DNA of 64,000 bases from Gloeophyllum trabeum ATCC 11539 (GCF_000344685.1 NW_006920411.1:914129-978128); one strand, 5' to 3'. Shown: positions 1-11,052, numbered from the stretch's first letter. Program-made: numbers and translations. The notes: generated by a model from the letters alone, not told the origin.

Positions 1-303
1 GCAGATACAGATCTAAGGGATTTCAATATGTGCATAAGAAAGAGTACTGTATACATCAATTGGAACATTTATACACCCAATGCTAACACTTATCAGACAC
101 AACTCAGGACTCGTGTCCTGCCATGCATAGCAATGGCCCTCTACTGACAAGTCAGTGAGGCACTGGATACCGTGTAACAATCACTGAGCATTCCTCCCTC
201 CAGATGGACAGCTAAGCGCATATCAAAAGATAATTTGAGTCTCGGACTCAGAAGAGATTTCATTCGAGTTGAACATAGAACACTACTCTAGTGCAAGGGT
301 AGG
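1..303. other. Left edge, no gene recognised
   Basis: I see no coding exon here. The segment lies just downstream of the stop codon of the minus-strand FAD monooxygenase and probably holds its 3' untranslated region. Confidence 0.4.
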
Positions 304-3300
304 CTACATCCCGCCAGATTGCTTCTTTTTAGCATCCCTCTCAAGCATCGCTATGGCTCGCATCCTATCCTCATCGATTGTGGTAAGGCAGGTCCAACGC
401 TGTACCTCTGCTATGGCCTCCCCTAACCGTCGTAGGGTAGTAATGTCAATGCACATATCCTCATTACCACCTCCTTGTGTGACGTCGCTGTCTGAGAATC
501 CTGGCCAATTGAGCTCATACATGAGACCACACTGTCTGGAACTGTTCCAAACACTGTGAGCGAATGGTCTACAGACTCAGTCATAAATCTGTAATGCCTC
601 TCCCAGCGTCTCTCGTGTGCACTCGCGATCCGTTGATATGCACTGACACATAACAATCACCAAGGACCAAAAGAAATAAACCTAAACCCCGTGATATGGG
701 TGAAGGCGGTCCGAGACAACTGAAGGGTATTTAATAGTTCGAGGGGGAAAGGAGGAGTAAGACGCCGTAGGGTAGTCCGTAGGAAGACCTAGAAAAATAA
801 AACAAAACCTTGACGCCTGAAACAAACACTAAGGGACGCTCCGGAGTATTTATCTCCGGAAAGTCGCAGACAAAGTCGCAAACCACGAAATCGAGTGTAG
901 GTTCGGGCCCACGGGAGTAGAAATTGCTAGAGAAACTTGCTTAATTTTATTTCGCTATGTGAGACTCACCGGAGCTAATTGAATCGATGGCGGAGATAAT
1001 TCACTCGACGAGTCAGGCCTATTGGCAAAGCTAGGATCGGTTATAATTCGCTAGGTTCGATGCTTTCGAACTTCTCGGGTCGCTGAGATCGTAACACTAA
1101 TTCTCTGAGATGGTGAAGTCGAAACTTGTTTTTCTGTACGCTACTTTGTACAATTTATACTACAGGAATGGCTTTGCGACCGTCCGGAGATAAATAACAA
1201 ATAACCGCCGCTACCCACAGGATTGCTCAGCACTTGCCGCCGCTATACCATGCACCACACGACTCCCTTGCACTCCTACTTGCTCGTCCCAACCCCTAGA
1301 GGTCGCCTTGATGCTCTGCCACCTGATCCAAGCGGTCCCATCACTCCGTGTGACGCGCCGGTCAAGTGCTAATTACCTCCGGCCGCTTGCTGACTGATGC
1401 TGGCCTCATGGTGACTCGTATGCGTCCGCACCTTTGGTAGTTTGATGGAAACGAGAGGGAGTGAGTGTTGGAGGTTGGGCATGAGGACGACGCCCCTCGA
1501 TAGAGGCGCCCGCGGGCCCCGGAGCTAATGCAGCTAGAAGTCGCATTGGTTAAGTCACTCCGGAGCTTCGGTGCGCGGAGATAAATCGCGGAATGGGTCC
1601 GAGTACGCCTCGAGGATGTTGGGAAGTCCGGAGCTAAATAGAAAAAGTCTTTTAGAGCCCATAGAAGCCTAGAGGCGTGTGAGCACTGTGTCGAATAAGC
1701 TCCGGAGGGCTTGTACGATGTGCTGAGTCCGCATTTTCGGGGGTCAGACGATCCTGAGGCTTATCACCGTGAGCAGAGAGGAAAGAATGTACGCGTCCTG
1801 TCAAGGTGAGCTTCGGATAGGATGAGGAGTTGAGGATTCCTCGCACCTCTATAGCTTGGCCTGCTCCACTGGCTTGATAGGGTGCCATTGCATGGGCCTG
1901 AAATTCATAGGTAAACCTCCAACGGCGCTGATGCGCCGTGACTCACCGCCTCACCCAGAAGTGCGACTCTACGATACTCGGAGACGTAAGAATCCAGAGG
2001 CCTTGTGACATGTATAGCCCACTTGGATGGACAATCTATGCACTATAACACCACTTTAAATATGTTATACTAGTAGCGCTCGAAGAAACATGCTTCCTTA
2101 CATGCAGTAAATCCTGGACCTCCTTCTCAAAATCTGCCAATGCAGACAATAATTCCTCTTGATGAACCAGTGTCACCCACGGTTCTTGAAATTCGTGTCC
2201 TTCTCTTGCACATTGCGAGACAAATGCGATCACATTAATCAGTGTGTCCTGTGATATGGAGAACACCACGAGATGCTGGATGCAGATGAAAATCCACTTC
2301 AAGTTGCATGCAACGCTAAGAAGATTGGCAGTGAAATACCTTATTCTTCCCGCAGAACTATAACAAATAGGTGACTCAACAGTGATGACATGAACATGAT
2401 CTGTACTTACTATCACTGGCGTAACATATACTTCTCTACACGGAGGTTGGGCGCGATGTTCTCAAGCACACTGACATGGATGAGTCCCCAATACGCGACA
2501 GTGCCAGTCCACATAGGCGGTGTCTGTTCCCTGAGATGAGACACCTTGACAGAATCATGTATGGTTTCTGCGGTGCGAATGGCGGTCCCGAACACCGATG
2601 CTCTAACAGCAGATTTTATACCATCCGCGCCGATCGCAATATCACACTTGGTTGTCGATCCATCCTCAAAGTGCAGCACAACAGGTTCATCTATATCCAC
2701 AGCTTCGGTGAGCGCAACGAGTCGCTTTGAGAAATGGATAGGACATGAGCGGGAAATGTTTTCCAGGATAACTTTCTGGAAATCCGCTCGATGGAGAATC
2801 ATCCCGGTCCCCAATGAGTATACGGGCAGGTACTGTATTATTAAGTTAGGTACCCCGACTGTAGACATTATAAAAGTCGATTCCTTCAGGCTGGTTTGAT
2901 TTGCGAAGCCTAAATAACAGGAAGTCTGCACTAAATTATGAATGACAAGGTACCTCAGGGAAACATGATAAAGACGGGACCACACCATTGTCATCACTAT
3001 GTATATCCGTGAAGCTGCTACCCACGTTAGACAGCGCAGCAAGGTCGACGTCAAGACCTAATGCCCGCATTATCTTCCAAATGTGGGGGAACATTCTGAT
3101 GCCAGCACCAGCTGGGGATATCTGGGCAGCGGCTTCATAGACATTAACTTCAATATTGGGAGTCTTTGAGAGAGCAACTGCTAGTACGAGACCAGCTATG
3201 CCACCACCTCTTAGGAGCGGGAACAAAGTACCACTAATTAGCAATTCGGGACACAGCACTATAGCACCTTGAACATACACTATTGCCACCCGGAACTCAC

Positions 3301-3307
3301 GGTCCAT
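304..3307 (-). pseudogene. FAD-dependent monooxygenase (salicylate hydroxylase-like), split by an insertion
   Basis: Group A flavin monooxygenase of the type that hydroxylates aromatic rings or cores of secondary metabolites. Reading down from 3307, the N-terminal exons give the Rossmann FAD site GGGIAGLVLA and an acidic VYEAA that should bind the ribose. Then come LHRADFQ, the GADG segment (IAIGADGIKSAVR), the second FAD motif as LLGEA-AHAMAPYQ split by an intron (E where GD is usual), and GAGQAIE-DAYILSSLLT. Introns at about 2953-2833 and near 1930 fit this reading. Coding then stops at about 1770, where a 1133 bp element begins. The missing C-terminus reappears at 304-630 (ALQIYD, CGLMYELNWPGF, IDEDRMRAIAML). 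Removing the element and one CCGT copy joins the two halves in frame, but a TGA at 577-579 remains. A non-functional allele is likely. The neighbouring prenyltransferase and halogenase suggest a cluster role (inference). Confidence 0.85.
634..1766. mobile_element. 1133 bp inserted element (TGATA...TATCA ends)
   Basis: Bounded by inverted TGATA/TATCA ends and by the direct repeat CCGT at 630-633 and 1767-1770, which looks like a target-site duplication. It interrupts the FAD monooxygenase coding sequence. The interior carries repeated CCGGAGCTAA and CGGAGATAAAT words and a palindrome around 840-860 (TCCGGAG...CTCCGGA). I see no transposase or reverse transcriptase, so it is non-autonomous. A related, internally deleted copy lies at 5028-5693 and supports the boundaries. 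The superfamily is not clear to me: 4 bp duplications with such short ends do not match a family I can name securely. Confidence 0.75.
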
Positions 3308-4387
3308 GGGTGAATGGGTAGAAGTGAAAGTGAGAGAGGCAATAGTTCACTTGGTTGTGCAGGTGCCAAATTAGTCGAGTCAGGTTCAATAAGTTGGAGA
3401 TAAGTATGGGAAGAGGTGCTGCGTGTCCACTATCCGGTATATAAATGAAACTGCTCAGCATCAGATAGACAACATGAGAGAGTGATAATCCAGCAGGGAC
3501 AGTATATACACCTGAAACTCAGCCTGCGATCTGCTGAACATTTGATTGGAATCTTGTCAAAAGTGTTTGAATGGAGGAGTAGTTGTGTGGCTGGTGGGTA
3601 GTATGGGGAGTGGGTAAGCTCCTATGTTTGATGGAGCAGTCCAAAAGGCTAGATATCGAAGGTGTATAGTCTGTTGAGTATAGGGAGTGTGGTCCAACAC
3701 CTGGTAAAGGCAGGAGGGGCTGGCAACTATGGTCCATGGTTGACGAACCATGGATGAGTCGAGTAACGAACGGACCGTACGAAACAAGTAACGAAGGGTG
3801 ATAGCTTGTAGTGGGGATAGAGGGCGATGGATAGTGATGGGTATGGACCTGCTATACGGACAGTAGAGGCAAAGGCAGAGCTGCTTCCACGAACAGAACC
3901 TAGTGGGGCATATCAAGGACAAATAAACCCCAGATATGGAAAGAGGCTGAAATGTAGATCCTGGAGGTATCCCATATCAATTGCTGCCATATTTGGCATG
4001 TGCTGATGTAATTTAGTGATGCCACATGTGTGCTGTCATCCACAGCAGGTTCCATGATTTTTCCCAGAGTTTTGCGCATTTTTCCTGATTTTATATCAGC
4101 TGCTAGTAGCTGTTGTGTGGTGCTCTAGACACATTCCCACACTATGTATAGGTCCGGCACCATTGGGCCTGGCCCCACAAATATAGTATGATGTTTCCGC
4201 ATTTCTCCGTATTTTTCTGGGCCCTATAGGGCCAGGTATGGCCACCCACCTATTATTGGCAACAGCTCAGATCAAATCCCAATTTGGATCTCCATGCCAG
4301 AGATGCCGGGGCTGTTGTATTCAAGCCCAGCTGGGCTGCTGGTAGCTCTATAAGGTATTGGGGAGAATAATGCATAAACACCGCACA
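3308..4387. other. Upstream region of the FAD monooxygenase, plus repeat-like sequence
   Basis: A TATA-like TATATAAAT at about 3438-3446 sits roughly 130 bases upstream of the monooxygenase start. A short inverted repeat (CCATGG...CCATGG) surrounds 3733-3755. The part at 4000-4380 has repeated AT-rich and GGCC-rich words typical of decayed repeats. I recognise no gene. Confidence 0.4.
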
Positions 4388-4392
4388 TGTAG

Positions 4393-4839
4393 TGTTAGGA
4401 AGTGATGTCCTAACTAGTTGTCTTGAGATAACTGGGCCACGTGCCAACAGTTATGTCGTCACTACCTCAGTAAGCATACTGAAAGGTAGGTCTGGCCGGG
4501 CCAATGCCAATGGTCAGGTCAAGAGTCCAGGTAATCACTGTATTCAACAGGAGGTTGAACTAGGGAATACATGGGTTTTCCTACAGTATATATAGTAACT
4601 GGTATAGGGGTTAATACTCAAAGAAGAGAACAATAAGAAAGGACACACAAGCTATCCTGTGAGAACATAACTCAGAGAAATGAGAAATACAAGGGCACTC
4701 ATTGGTGGAAGGTGAGTCAGGAGCGATAAGGTGTGAAAAGAGATAGCGTCCATGGGAGGTTCTACTCAGAGAAAGGTGCTGTCCAATAGCAATGCTCGGA
4801 ATGGAAATAGAATGAGATAAGCATGGGAAAATCGTAACA
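4393..4839. mobile_element. Solo LTR of a retrotransposon (447 bp)
   Basis: Starts TGTTAGGAAG and ends CGTAACA, giving the canonical TG...CA ends with an inverted TGTTA/TAACA pair. It is flanked by a perfect 5 bp duplication TGTAG (4388-4392 and 4840-4844). A TATA box (TATATATA) lies near 4587-4594, about 250 bases before the 3' end, as expected for an LTR promoter. No internal gag or pol sequence or second LTR is adjacent, so this is a solo LTR left by recombination. Confidence 0.85.
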
Positions 4840-5027
4840 TGTAGCCTGTTTAATGTAATAGGGTACACGGTAGTATTGGGTGAATAATGTAATAATACTA
4901 AAGCAAGAGGTGCCTATGCTGTCCATTTGACGTTGCAACTCTACAACAGGTTTTCGAGGCAAGTGCACATAGTCTTTGCTTTTACCACCTCACACCATCG
5001 TGACCTTATTCAAGCGACCACTGCCGG

Positions 5028-5693
5028 TGATATGCACAGACACACAACCATCACCAAGGACCAAAAGAAATAAACCTAACACCAGCGGTATGGGTGGAGG
5101 CAGTCCGAGACAACTGAGGGGTATTTTAATAGTTCAAGGGGGAAGGAGGAGTAAGATGACATAGGGTAGTCCGTAGGAAGACCTAGAAAAATAAAACAAA
5201 TTCTTTGATGCCTGAAACAAATGCTAGTTGATGCTCCGGAGTATTTATCTCCGAAAAGACGCAATCAAAGTCGCAAGCAATGAAGCCTGTCATAGGATCA
5301 CACCCGCGGTGGTCAAAATTGCTAGAGAGACTTGGCTAATTTTATGTCGCTATGTAGGACTCACCGGAGCTAATTAAATCGACAGCGGAGATAAATCACT
5401 CGACGAGTCAGGCCTATTGGCAAAGCTAGGATCAGTTATAATTCGCTAAGTTCGACACTTTTGAACTTCGTGGGTCGCTGAGATCGTAACGCTAATTGTT
5501 CGCAGAGATAAATCGTGGAATGGGTCTGTGTATGCCTCGAGGATGCTAGGAAGTCCAGAGCTAAAATAGAGCAAGTCTTTAGAGCCCATAGAAGCCTAGA
5601 GGCATGTGAGCGCTGTGTCAATTAAGCTCCAGAGGGCTTGTACGATGTGCTGAGTCCGCGTCTACGGGGGTCAGACAATCCTGAGGCTTATCA
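5028..5693. mobile_element. Second, deleted copy of the 1133 bp element
   Basis: Matches the element at 634-1766 in the same orientation, from TGATATGCAC through AAGACCTAGAAAAATAAAAC, and again from GCAGAGATAAATCG to GAGGCTTATCA. It lacks about 460 bases of the middle (roughly 1105-1565 of the first copy). Ends are again TGATA...TATCA. The flanking bases (CCGG and CGGG) are not a clean duplication, so this copy is older or rearranged. Confidence 0.8.
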
Positions 5694-6692
5694 CGGGAGC
5701 ACCTGGCATCGAATGGTTCTCGGCTTTCACTGCAGAACCAGACCATAACCTGGGTATGTACAAGGTTGTCCACTCAATTCACAAAGGGGAACACTTGGCA
5801 AGTATTATACCAGTTTCTCTGATTGAACGTAGTGTACATCTCTTGCCTAAGTTTGGTCCTGTTGTCCCTCGGGACTGAACAAGCAGCACCATCTTAGATT
5901 TGGTGGCAGCATTCTTTGTAAGCCCATTCCTAGACCGGCACACTTTCGCTACATTTGTCTAAACTACCCTGCATTCATGTACGTTGGTTTATCAACATAG
6001 GCCCTTCTTTGACTATGTGCTAAAATTGGACAGATCAATATAATGACATCCCACAGGTGCTTGGATTGACTACAGGGGGTGCAGGTTCGAAAATAAAGCT
6101 ACATATGGACTCGAACACATGACCCCTGCAAGCAACCAGGACCGTGAAAACACCCGCTATACCACAACACACTCTCGCTCAAACTATAGCTAATCACAGA
6201 CAATATGGAAAATCTGGAAAAGACTGATAAGCCCTGACAGAACCTGATGGATTGATCGGGCATTATAATGTCATGTTTCAAGGCTGATAAGCCCTTATCA
6301 GATGTTGTCAGGTTTAGATTAGGTAGGGGCTGCTGGTGGTGCTGTAATATCTGTAGTAGATCCTGTATGTTGGAAACATCTTGAAATACAGTTGTAGCCT
6401 TTACATGGATTGAGTGTCTTAAAGGTGGCATGTTGACTACTGTAGCATTATAGCCTAATTCTAAAGTTAAGGCAAACTCTACAGGAGCCATACGTCAGAG
6501 GACGTGAGCGTGAGCGACGGTATCTGAGTCCAGCTGCAGTCATTATGAGTCGCCTGGTAAGGCACTATGCATGATGTATATATGCCAATTTGAGACCCAC
6601 ACAGCTACTCGTGAAGCGCCGTCTGGCGCCGGCAACTTACCCCTCCTTTGTTCAGGAAAATGACCTTGAGAACTTGCACTAAGGTCAAGATG
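5694..6692. other. Intergenic, decayed repeat sequence
   Basis: No gene recognised. The segment at 6090-6490 stays open on the minus strand for 130 codons, but the translation matches nothing I know and has low-complexity wording. The words CTGATAAGCCC and CCTGAT recur here and again near 7540-7720, which suggests a shared repeat family. Confidence 0.35.
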
Positions 6693-7200
6693 TTGTGGCT
6701 GCTACACGAGGCCGACAAATCATCATAAGGACAGTATTGCTACTAATGTAAGATAATGCTAGGGATATTGTTAGTAATATATATAGGGGACCCAAGTTTT
6801 CCCCGGTTCTCTTTCAGTCAAGCTCCATCTAGGGCCAGGTAGAATGTCCTGTGCTGTTGTAGTCCGAGAGATACTTGTCCCCTCTCCAAGAATACCTAAT
6901 GGTGTGTATCTGTTGCATGGACATCTGGCATCCATCTCACATCATATTTTCACCTTACAGTCTGTTGGGCCTCATGATCATAAGCCATGGAATAACATGG
7001 AAATTCTTGATTCTACTTATTTGTGAATTGTCCATCACAGATTTATGTACGGCATGGAGACACAGAAAACTAGCATGATTGAATACACATGTTAGATGGA
7101 GTGCACATAGACTCAAATCCTTCTCAAGCCAACACCTAAGTTTTACCTCATAATAGGCCTTCACCTGTACCTTGTGGCATCCACAAACCAACACTAATTA
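6693..7200. mobile_element. LTR-like fragment with a TATA box
   Basis: Begins TGTTGTGGCTGCTAC and contains ATATATATAGGGGACCCAAG at about 6777, then a CT-rich stretch, an arrangement typical of basidiomycete gypsy LTR promoters. A possible CAACA end lies near 7193, but no matching target-site duplication is visible. The boundaries are therefore tentative. Confidence 0.35.
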
Positions 7201-7811
7201 CATAGTTGAGAGGGACTTGAGTGTGAACATTGAGATGCATGCTCGACCATGGCCAAGTCCTTGTTCAATAGTGGCACCACTAGAGCCAAACATAGCACAC
7301 CGGATTTTGCCGGTGTGACGAAAAGTGCGACGCAATTAAAGGGTGCCAGAACCCCTCCCAAAGGAGGGGCATTGTCACGTAGTGTAGTAGTTATATCATT
7401 AGTCTACATATATCATCGTTCAACTCAACGCCGCTCGTTCTAATCAAAGTCCAAGTACCTGTATTAGTGATGTCTCAGATAGTGGTGTCGATGACCATCA
7501 GGTGGCATGAGTGGCTCCTCCTTTTCTTATTTCTGAGACCCATGGCTTTATCTGGGCGTATAATGGCTTGTAACCCCCATCAGGCCTGATCAGCCTGACG
7601 GAGGCTTATACGCGCTTTTCGATCATTTCTGAACCTGATAACTCTCCTCGAACCTGATTGACTTATATAATTATCAGTGCATTATCTGGCATTGTATAGC
7701 AATATCAGGCTTTTCTGATTTTTCTGACATGCATAATTTTGCAAAATTATGCCGAGTCATCACCAGTTATCGGGCTAAGCTACATTTTGTCTGATCATGC
7801 ATAATTTATAT
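7201..7811. other. Intergenic repeat debris
   Basis: No gene recognised. Contains a hairpin CCCCTCC...GGAGGGG near 7352-7368 and an AT-rich tract at 7660-7750 with repeated CAGGCTTTTCTGATTTTTCTG-like words. Confidence 0.35.
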
Positions 7812-8344
7812 CTAATTAGCTATGGAGGGTTTTCCTGATGCTATCTCCATCTGGCACCAGGGTGAGCTTATCGTCTTGGATTGCCAACTTGGAGGGTTTA
7901 TGAGTGGCAATAGGGCACAAAATGAGGACAATGTCGTCAGAGGCAATGCTGAATGCGTCGTTTGCAGCAGAGCGGGAGGAAGACATGGCATCAAGACAGC
8001 CTTCCATAGTGAAGTGCCAGAGCTCGACATATTCAAATGCATCCAGTTTGTGCAAAGCAAAGGCGGAGGGACGGGAACAAAGGAAGTCCAGCACTGCAGT
8101 GTTGGGATTGAAGGTGCGAGTGAACTCTTCTTGCGCAAACCACTGCCAGCGTTGCCCTCAGTGTTGACTCCATTACCAGCTGGGTTGAGTGGGAGACCAG
8201 TGCCATCTCCTCTGCCGTTTTGAGAGCGATCTTCTTGTAGCTGAGCCGCCCAAGCAGCTTTTGATGTATCGTGATCCAGGAGTCATCACTAGTGAACTCG
8301 GGGCAAATTTGCAGAGAGGGGTCGGAGGTGATTCTGTCAGACAT
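7812..8344 (-). pseudogene. Retroelement-associated gag-like fragment, frameshifted
   Basis: On the minus strand from 8344, one frame begins MSDRITSDPSLQICPEF and runs through HQKLLGRLSY and MALVSHSTQLVMES. It then shifts frame into a segment with AFEYVELWHFTMEGCLDA and AFSIASDDIVLILCP, wording I associate with transposon-linked proteins repeated across basidiomycete genomes (from memory of the family, not a search). The frame change and stops argue for a decayed copy. An internal intron cannot be excluded. Confidence 0.4.
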
Positions 8345-8935
8345 TTTCTTTGAAGTGTTGGCCGGAAAGGCAGCTGTAGGATACAGTAGTGGGTGGAAAG
8401 GTAGTGTAGATTATTTGGGAGAGTTGGGTAGCCCAAAAGCTTTCATCGAGGCTCTTTCGAGGCTCTAGAGGCAAGTGGAAATGGTTATTGTCTCGAGAAA
8501 GGGCCACGTGCATGCCCACTTCTGCATTCGTACAAGTCTCAGTTCTCTGTATAAGGCTGTAAGGCCGCGTGAGCACGGCAGAGCTCACTACCGTAGACAC
8601 AGAAATAAGAGCAACCTAAGGATCTGTGCTCTGCTCATGTCCAGGTATTTTGTCTTCCAAATGCCCAGGATGGTGGTAAGTAGAGTACTCTATTCATGAC
8701 GAGTATCTCCTGACCGCGTTCATATTCTCTCTGAAGTCCTGTAATTGGTCTTAGTAATGTGATTGCCAATTTGCCTATGAGTTTCTGTGGCTTTAGGTTC
8801 TATGCAGTCCCAGCCCAGGCTTGCTTTCCCCTTGAGACGGCAATGGCACAGTGACTGAGTGTTTCCGCCACCTTGGTTGTAAAACGAAAATGCTCACATG
8901 CTCTTATTATCGGGGTCCAACGAAGACCCTGTCAC
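8345..8935. other. Intergenic, no gene recognised
   Basis: No convincing exon on either strand. Lies between retroelement debris and a MITE. Confidence 0.35.
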
Positions 8936-8937
8936 TA

Positions 8938-9286
8938 TTACAGTCATTTGCATAAGAAACTGAACATCACGTTTCCGTGCGCGTAGTTTGTCCGCGCAAA
9001 ATATGCCCTTTTCGGGTATCAGCAAATGCGTGGCGAAGGGCTTACCGGAGGGCAGAGTGTTCCTCGAACCACTGTAGACATACTAGAATGACTGATTATA
9101 CTAAGTACAGCTATATATTATACATTGCATGCAATATACGAAGCCCTTTGATGCCCCTCTGGACATCTACAAGTCCTTACCTAGCCACGAGAGGCCATCT
9201 GAAGTTACCCGAAAAGGGCATATTTGGCGCGGACAAACAACGCGCACGGAAACGTGATGTTCAGTTTCTTATGCAAACGACTGTAA
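8938..9286. mobile_element. MITE, 349 bp, with 81 bp terminal inverted repeats
   Basis: The left arm (8938-9018, TTACAGTCATTTGCATAAGA...) and right arm (9206-9286, ending CAAACGACTGTAA) are reverse complements with only about three mismatches. The element is flanked by TA on both sides (8936-8937 and 9287-9288), the target duplication of the Tc1/mariner/pogo superfamily. The interior of about 190 bases is AT-rich and too short for a transposase, so it is a non-autonomous miniature element. The near-perfect arms suggest recent insertion. Confidence 0.9.
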
Positions 9287-9288
9287 TA

Positions 9289-9823
9289 TCAATTCAGGGA
9301 GAAGTCCCTATTGGTTCAAGTAAAATGCCGAAGGTGCCATTCACCATAAAAAGTAGCAGCCATGTGGCAACACATGCTCCCTCAGATCTTGAAACGACCG
9401 CAGGAAACCTGCGAACGGCCGGGGGGTCTAAGACCCACTACCTACGGCAGCGGGAATACGCTCATGCCTCACTACAACACAGAACCCCGATGTGGTCTGG
9501 TCCTGATCATGATATTGAGTATAGAGTTGCTGTCCAACTCCTGTTCAACTCCTGTACATGTTCCGGGCTGACTGAGGACCTCTGGCGCTCCACCCCCTAT
9601 TGTTCACTGAGCCTCAACCCTAGACAATATCAGTGACCTGTCAAGCGGGAATAGAGCTATAAATGAATTTCATTTTATGCAGGAGACATTCAGAAGCAGG
9701 ACGTGAACAGCCACTGTACGGATAGACACTAATCATTATGCCCCATGCATCAACCTGGGTTATAGAGGGGCTGCCCCCATAATTATGCAGAGAGAGGGAC
9801 AATGTTAGATGACCATGTGCAAA
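9289..9823. other. Region downstream of the prenyltransferase
   Basis: Probably contains the 3' untranslated region of the minus-strand UbiA gene near its right end. Apparent open reading in 9289-9620 is an extension of frames through the MITE and resembles no protein I know. Confidence 0.4.
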
Positions 9824-11052
9824 CTAACGAGAGGCCCTCTGGACAGCATAGTCCGCCAGCATGCCTATCCATATTATAAAGCCCAAGTGACCATTGGCCT
9901 GAGACACGAAATATTACTGTCAAATGCAAGTTGCACACAAAAGGATTTGCTTACTCGCAGAATGTCGCGCCAGACAGCCTTGTCATTGACGTTGATCTGG
10001 CGAGATTGCCAGAATAGATTTCCGGCCGTCCCCCCAACAGAAACTAGGAAAAACAACAGACCCTGGGAGTTTGCCAATCCTGCCAATACCAGGGAAGTAA
10101 TGAACAGAATAGCGAAGCACGTTGAAATCTCAGTCACATGACTCCCGAAAAGTATAGCAGTGGATTTCACGCCAGCTTTGATGTCGTCTGCACGGTCGGC
10201 ACATGCATATATAGTGTCATAATATACTGTCCAGCTGACATTGAGGTCAGTACCTGACAGGTTGATGGGATAGAAGGACTTTTAGGACTTGCCAGATGCC
10301 TCCTATAAACAGTATGGGTACAGTGAGCCAGTCCAGGCTACCGGTCAATGACAGCCAGGAGACAGGCAGTCCCCACGTCATGGCAATACCTGTGTAGCAT
10401 CAGCAAATTGAGCTGTGTCCGGGAAAATGACTGACCCAGCCAAGCCTGGGGCCAGTATGTCACTCTCTTCATGAATGGATAGAGGAGGTCAAGGACAAGC
10501 AGGCCGAAGATTCCAAGTATTGAACTGAATTTGTCGAATGTGTTGAGCAGTAGGGATTGAGATTATATCTCAACATACGCAGGATAACCAGCAAACAACA
10601 TGTTCATACAACAGAACAATTCCAGCGCAATAAACAGCACGGTGGCTCCGAAGATGGAGACTGACCCTGAGGCAATCGGGCGGACTTTACAACGCTCTGG
10701 CAAGGTGCAGAATGCCGCAGTACTCTTTAAGGTCTTGCACTTACCGACTTGTCGGTCGAAATCTTTATCGCATATATCATTCCAGATGCATGCTGCGCTA
10801 TGTCGGACGGTGTTCCCTATGAAGAAGGCTGCTGTACTGGTCGCCAATGCTTGTGCGCCGACTCCCGCAGAGTATGCACTCATTGTCAGACCCCACGTTA
10901 TGTGTTTTCGGTAAGACTTCAAGAGCACGAGTATTACTGAACTCACTGATAGGCCAGAACGTGAGTATAGTACCACCTGGAAACCGATGAAGTCTCGTCA
11001 ATTCCCAGTATGCTCGCAGCATTAGGAGTCGCCGGGGAGGGGGAATCGTCAT
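9824..11052 (-). CDS. UbiA-family aromatic prenyltransferase
   Basis: Integral-membrane enzyme that attaches a prenyl chain from a prenyl diphosphate to an aromatic acceptor. Joined exons give about 320 residues: [25 protein letters not shown], then [12 protein letters not shown] (NDxxDxxxD, Mg-diphosphate site), [41 protein letters not shown], then [18 protein letters not shown] (second Asp-rich motif), and a final exon [16 protein letters not shown] ending RASR. Multiple hydrophobic helices alternate with these motifs. It resembles the COQ2 group but lacks a mitochondrial presequence, which favours secondary metabolism over ubiquinone synthesis. Five introns are supported, including a GC-AG one at 10292-10235. 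The first intron (10946-10898) has no AG acceptor in frame. It faces away from the adjacent O-methyltransferase across a 0.5 kb shared promoter region. Confidence 0.88.
10235..10292 (-). other. GC-AG intron in the prenyltransferase
   Basis: The frame requires joining GGI to CWTVYYDT, which places the donor at GCAAGT (10292-10287) and the acceptor at ATGTCAG. GC-AG introns are a known minor class in fungi. This one preserves the conserved segment just before the second Asp-rich motif. Confidence 0.8.
10898..10946 (-). other. First intron of the prenyltransferase, AG acceptor apparently changed to AA
   Basis: Exon 1 ends FWPI with a good GTGAGT donor at 10946. Exon 2 must resume with the frame reading [10 protein letters not shown]. 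The only position giving that frame after a normal-sized intron (49 nt) ends in AA at 10899-10898. The two AGs inside are too close to the donor and leave the wrong frame. A G-to-A change in a former TAG acceptor is the simplest explanation. Confidence 0.55.

Noticed and set aside
1652..1888. Independent small minus-strand gene beginning MAPYQASGAGQAIE
   Set aside because: It is an internal exon of the FAD monooxygenase (second FAD motif), not a separate gene.
8977..9636. 219-codon plus-strand open frame over the MITE
   Set aside because: It runs through both inverted arms of the MITE and its translation shows no protein family; chance openness.
9824..11052. Mitochondrial COQ2 for ubiquinone synthesis
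   Set aside because: No mitochondrial presequence, and its neighbours are a halogenase and OMTs; a secondary role fits better, though COQ2-like ancestry is likely.
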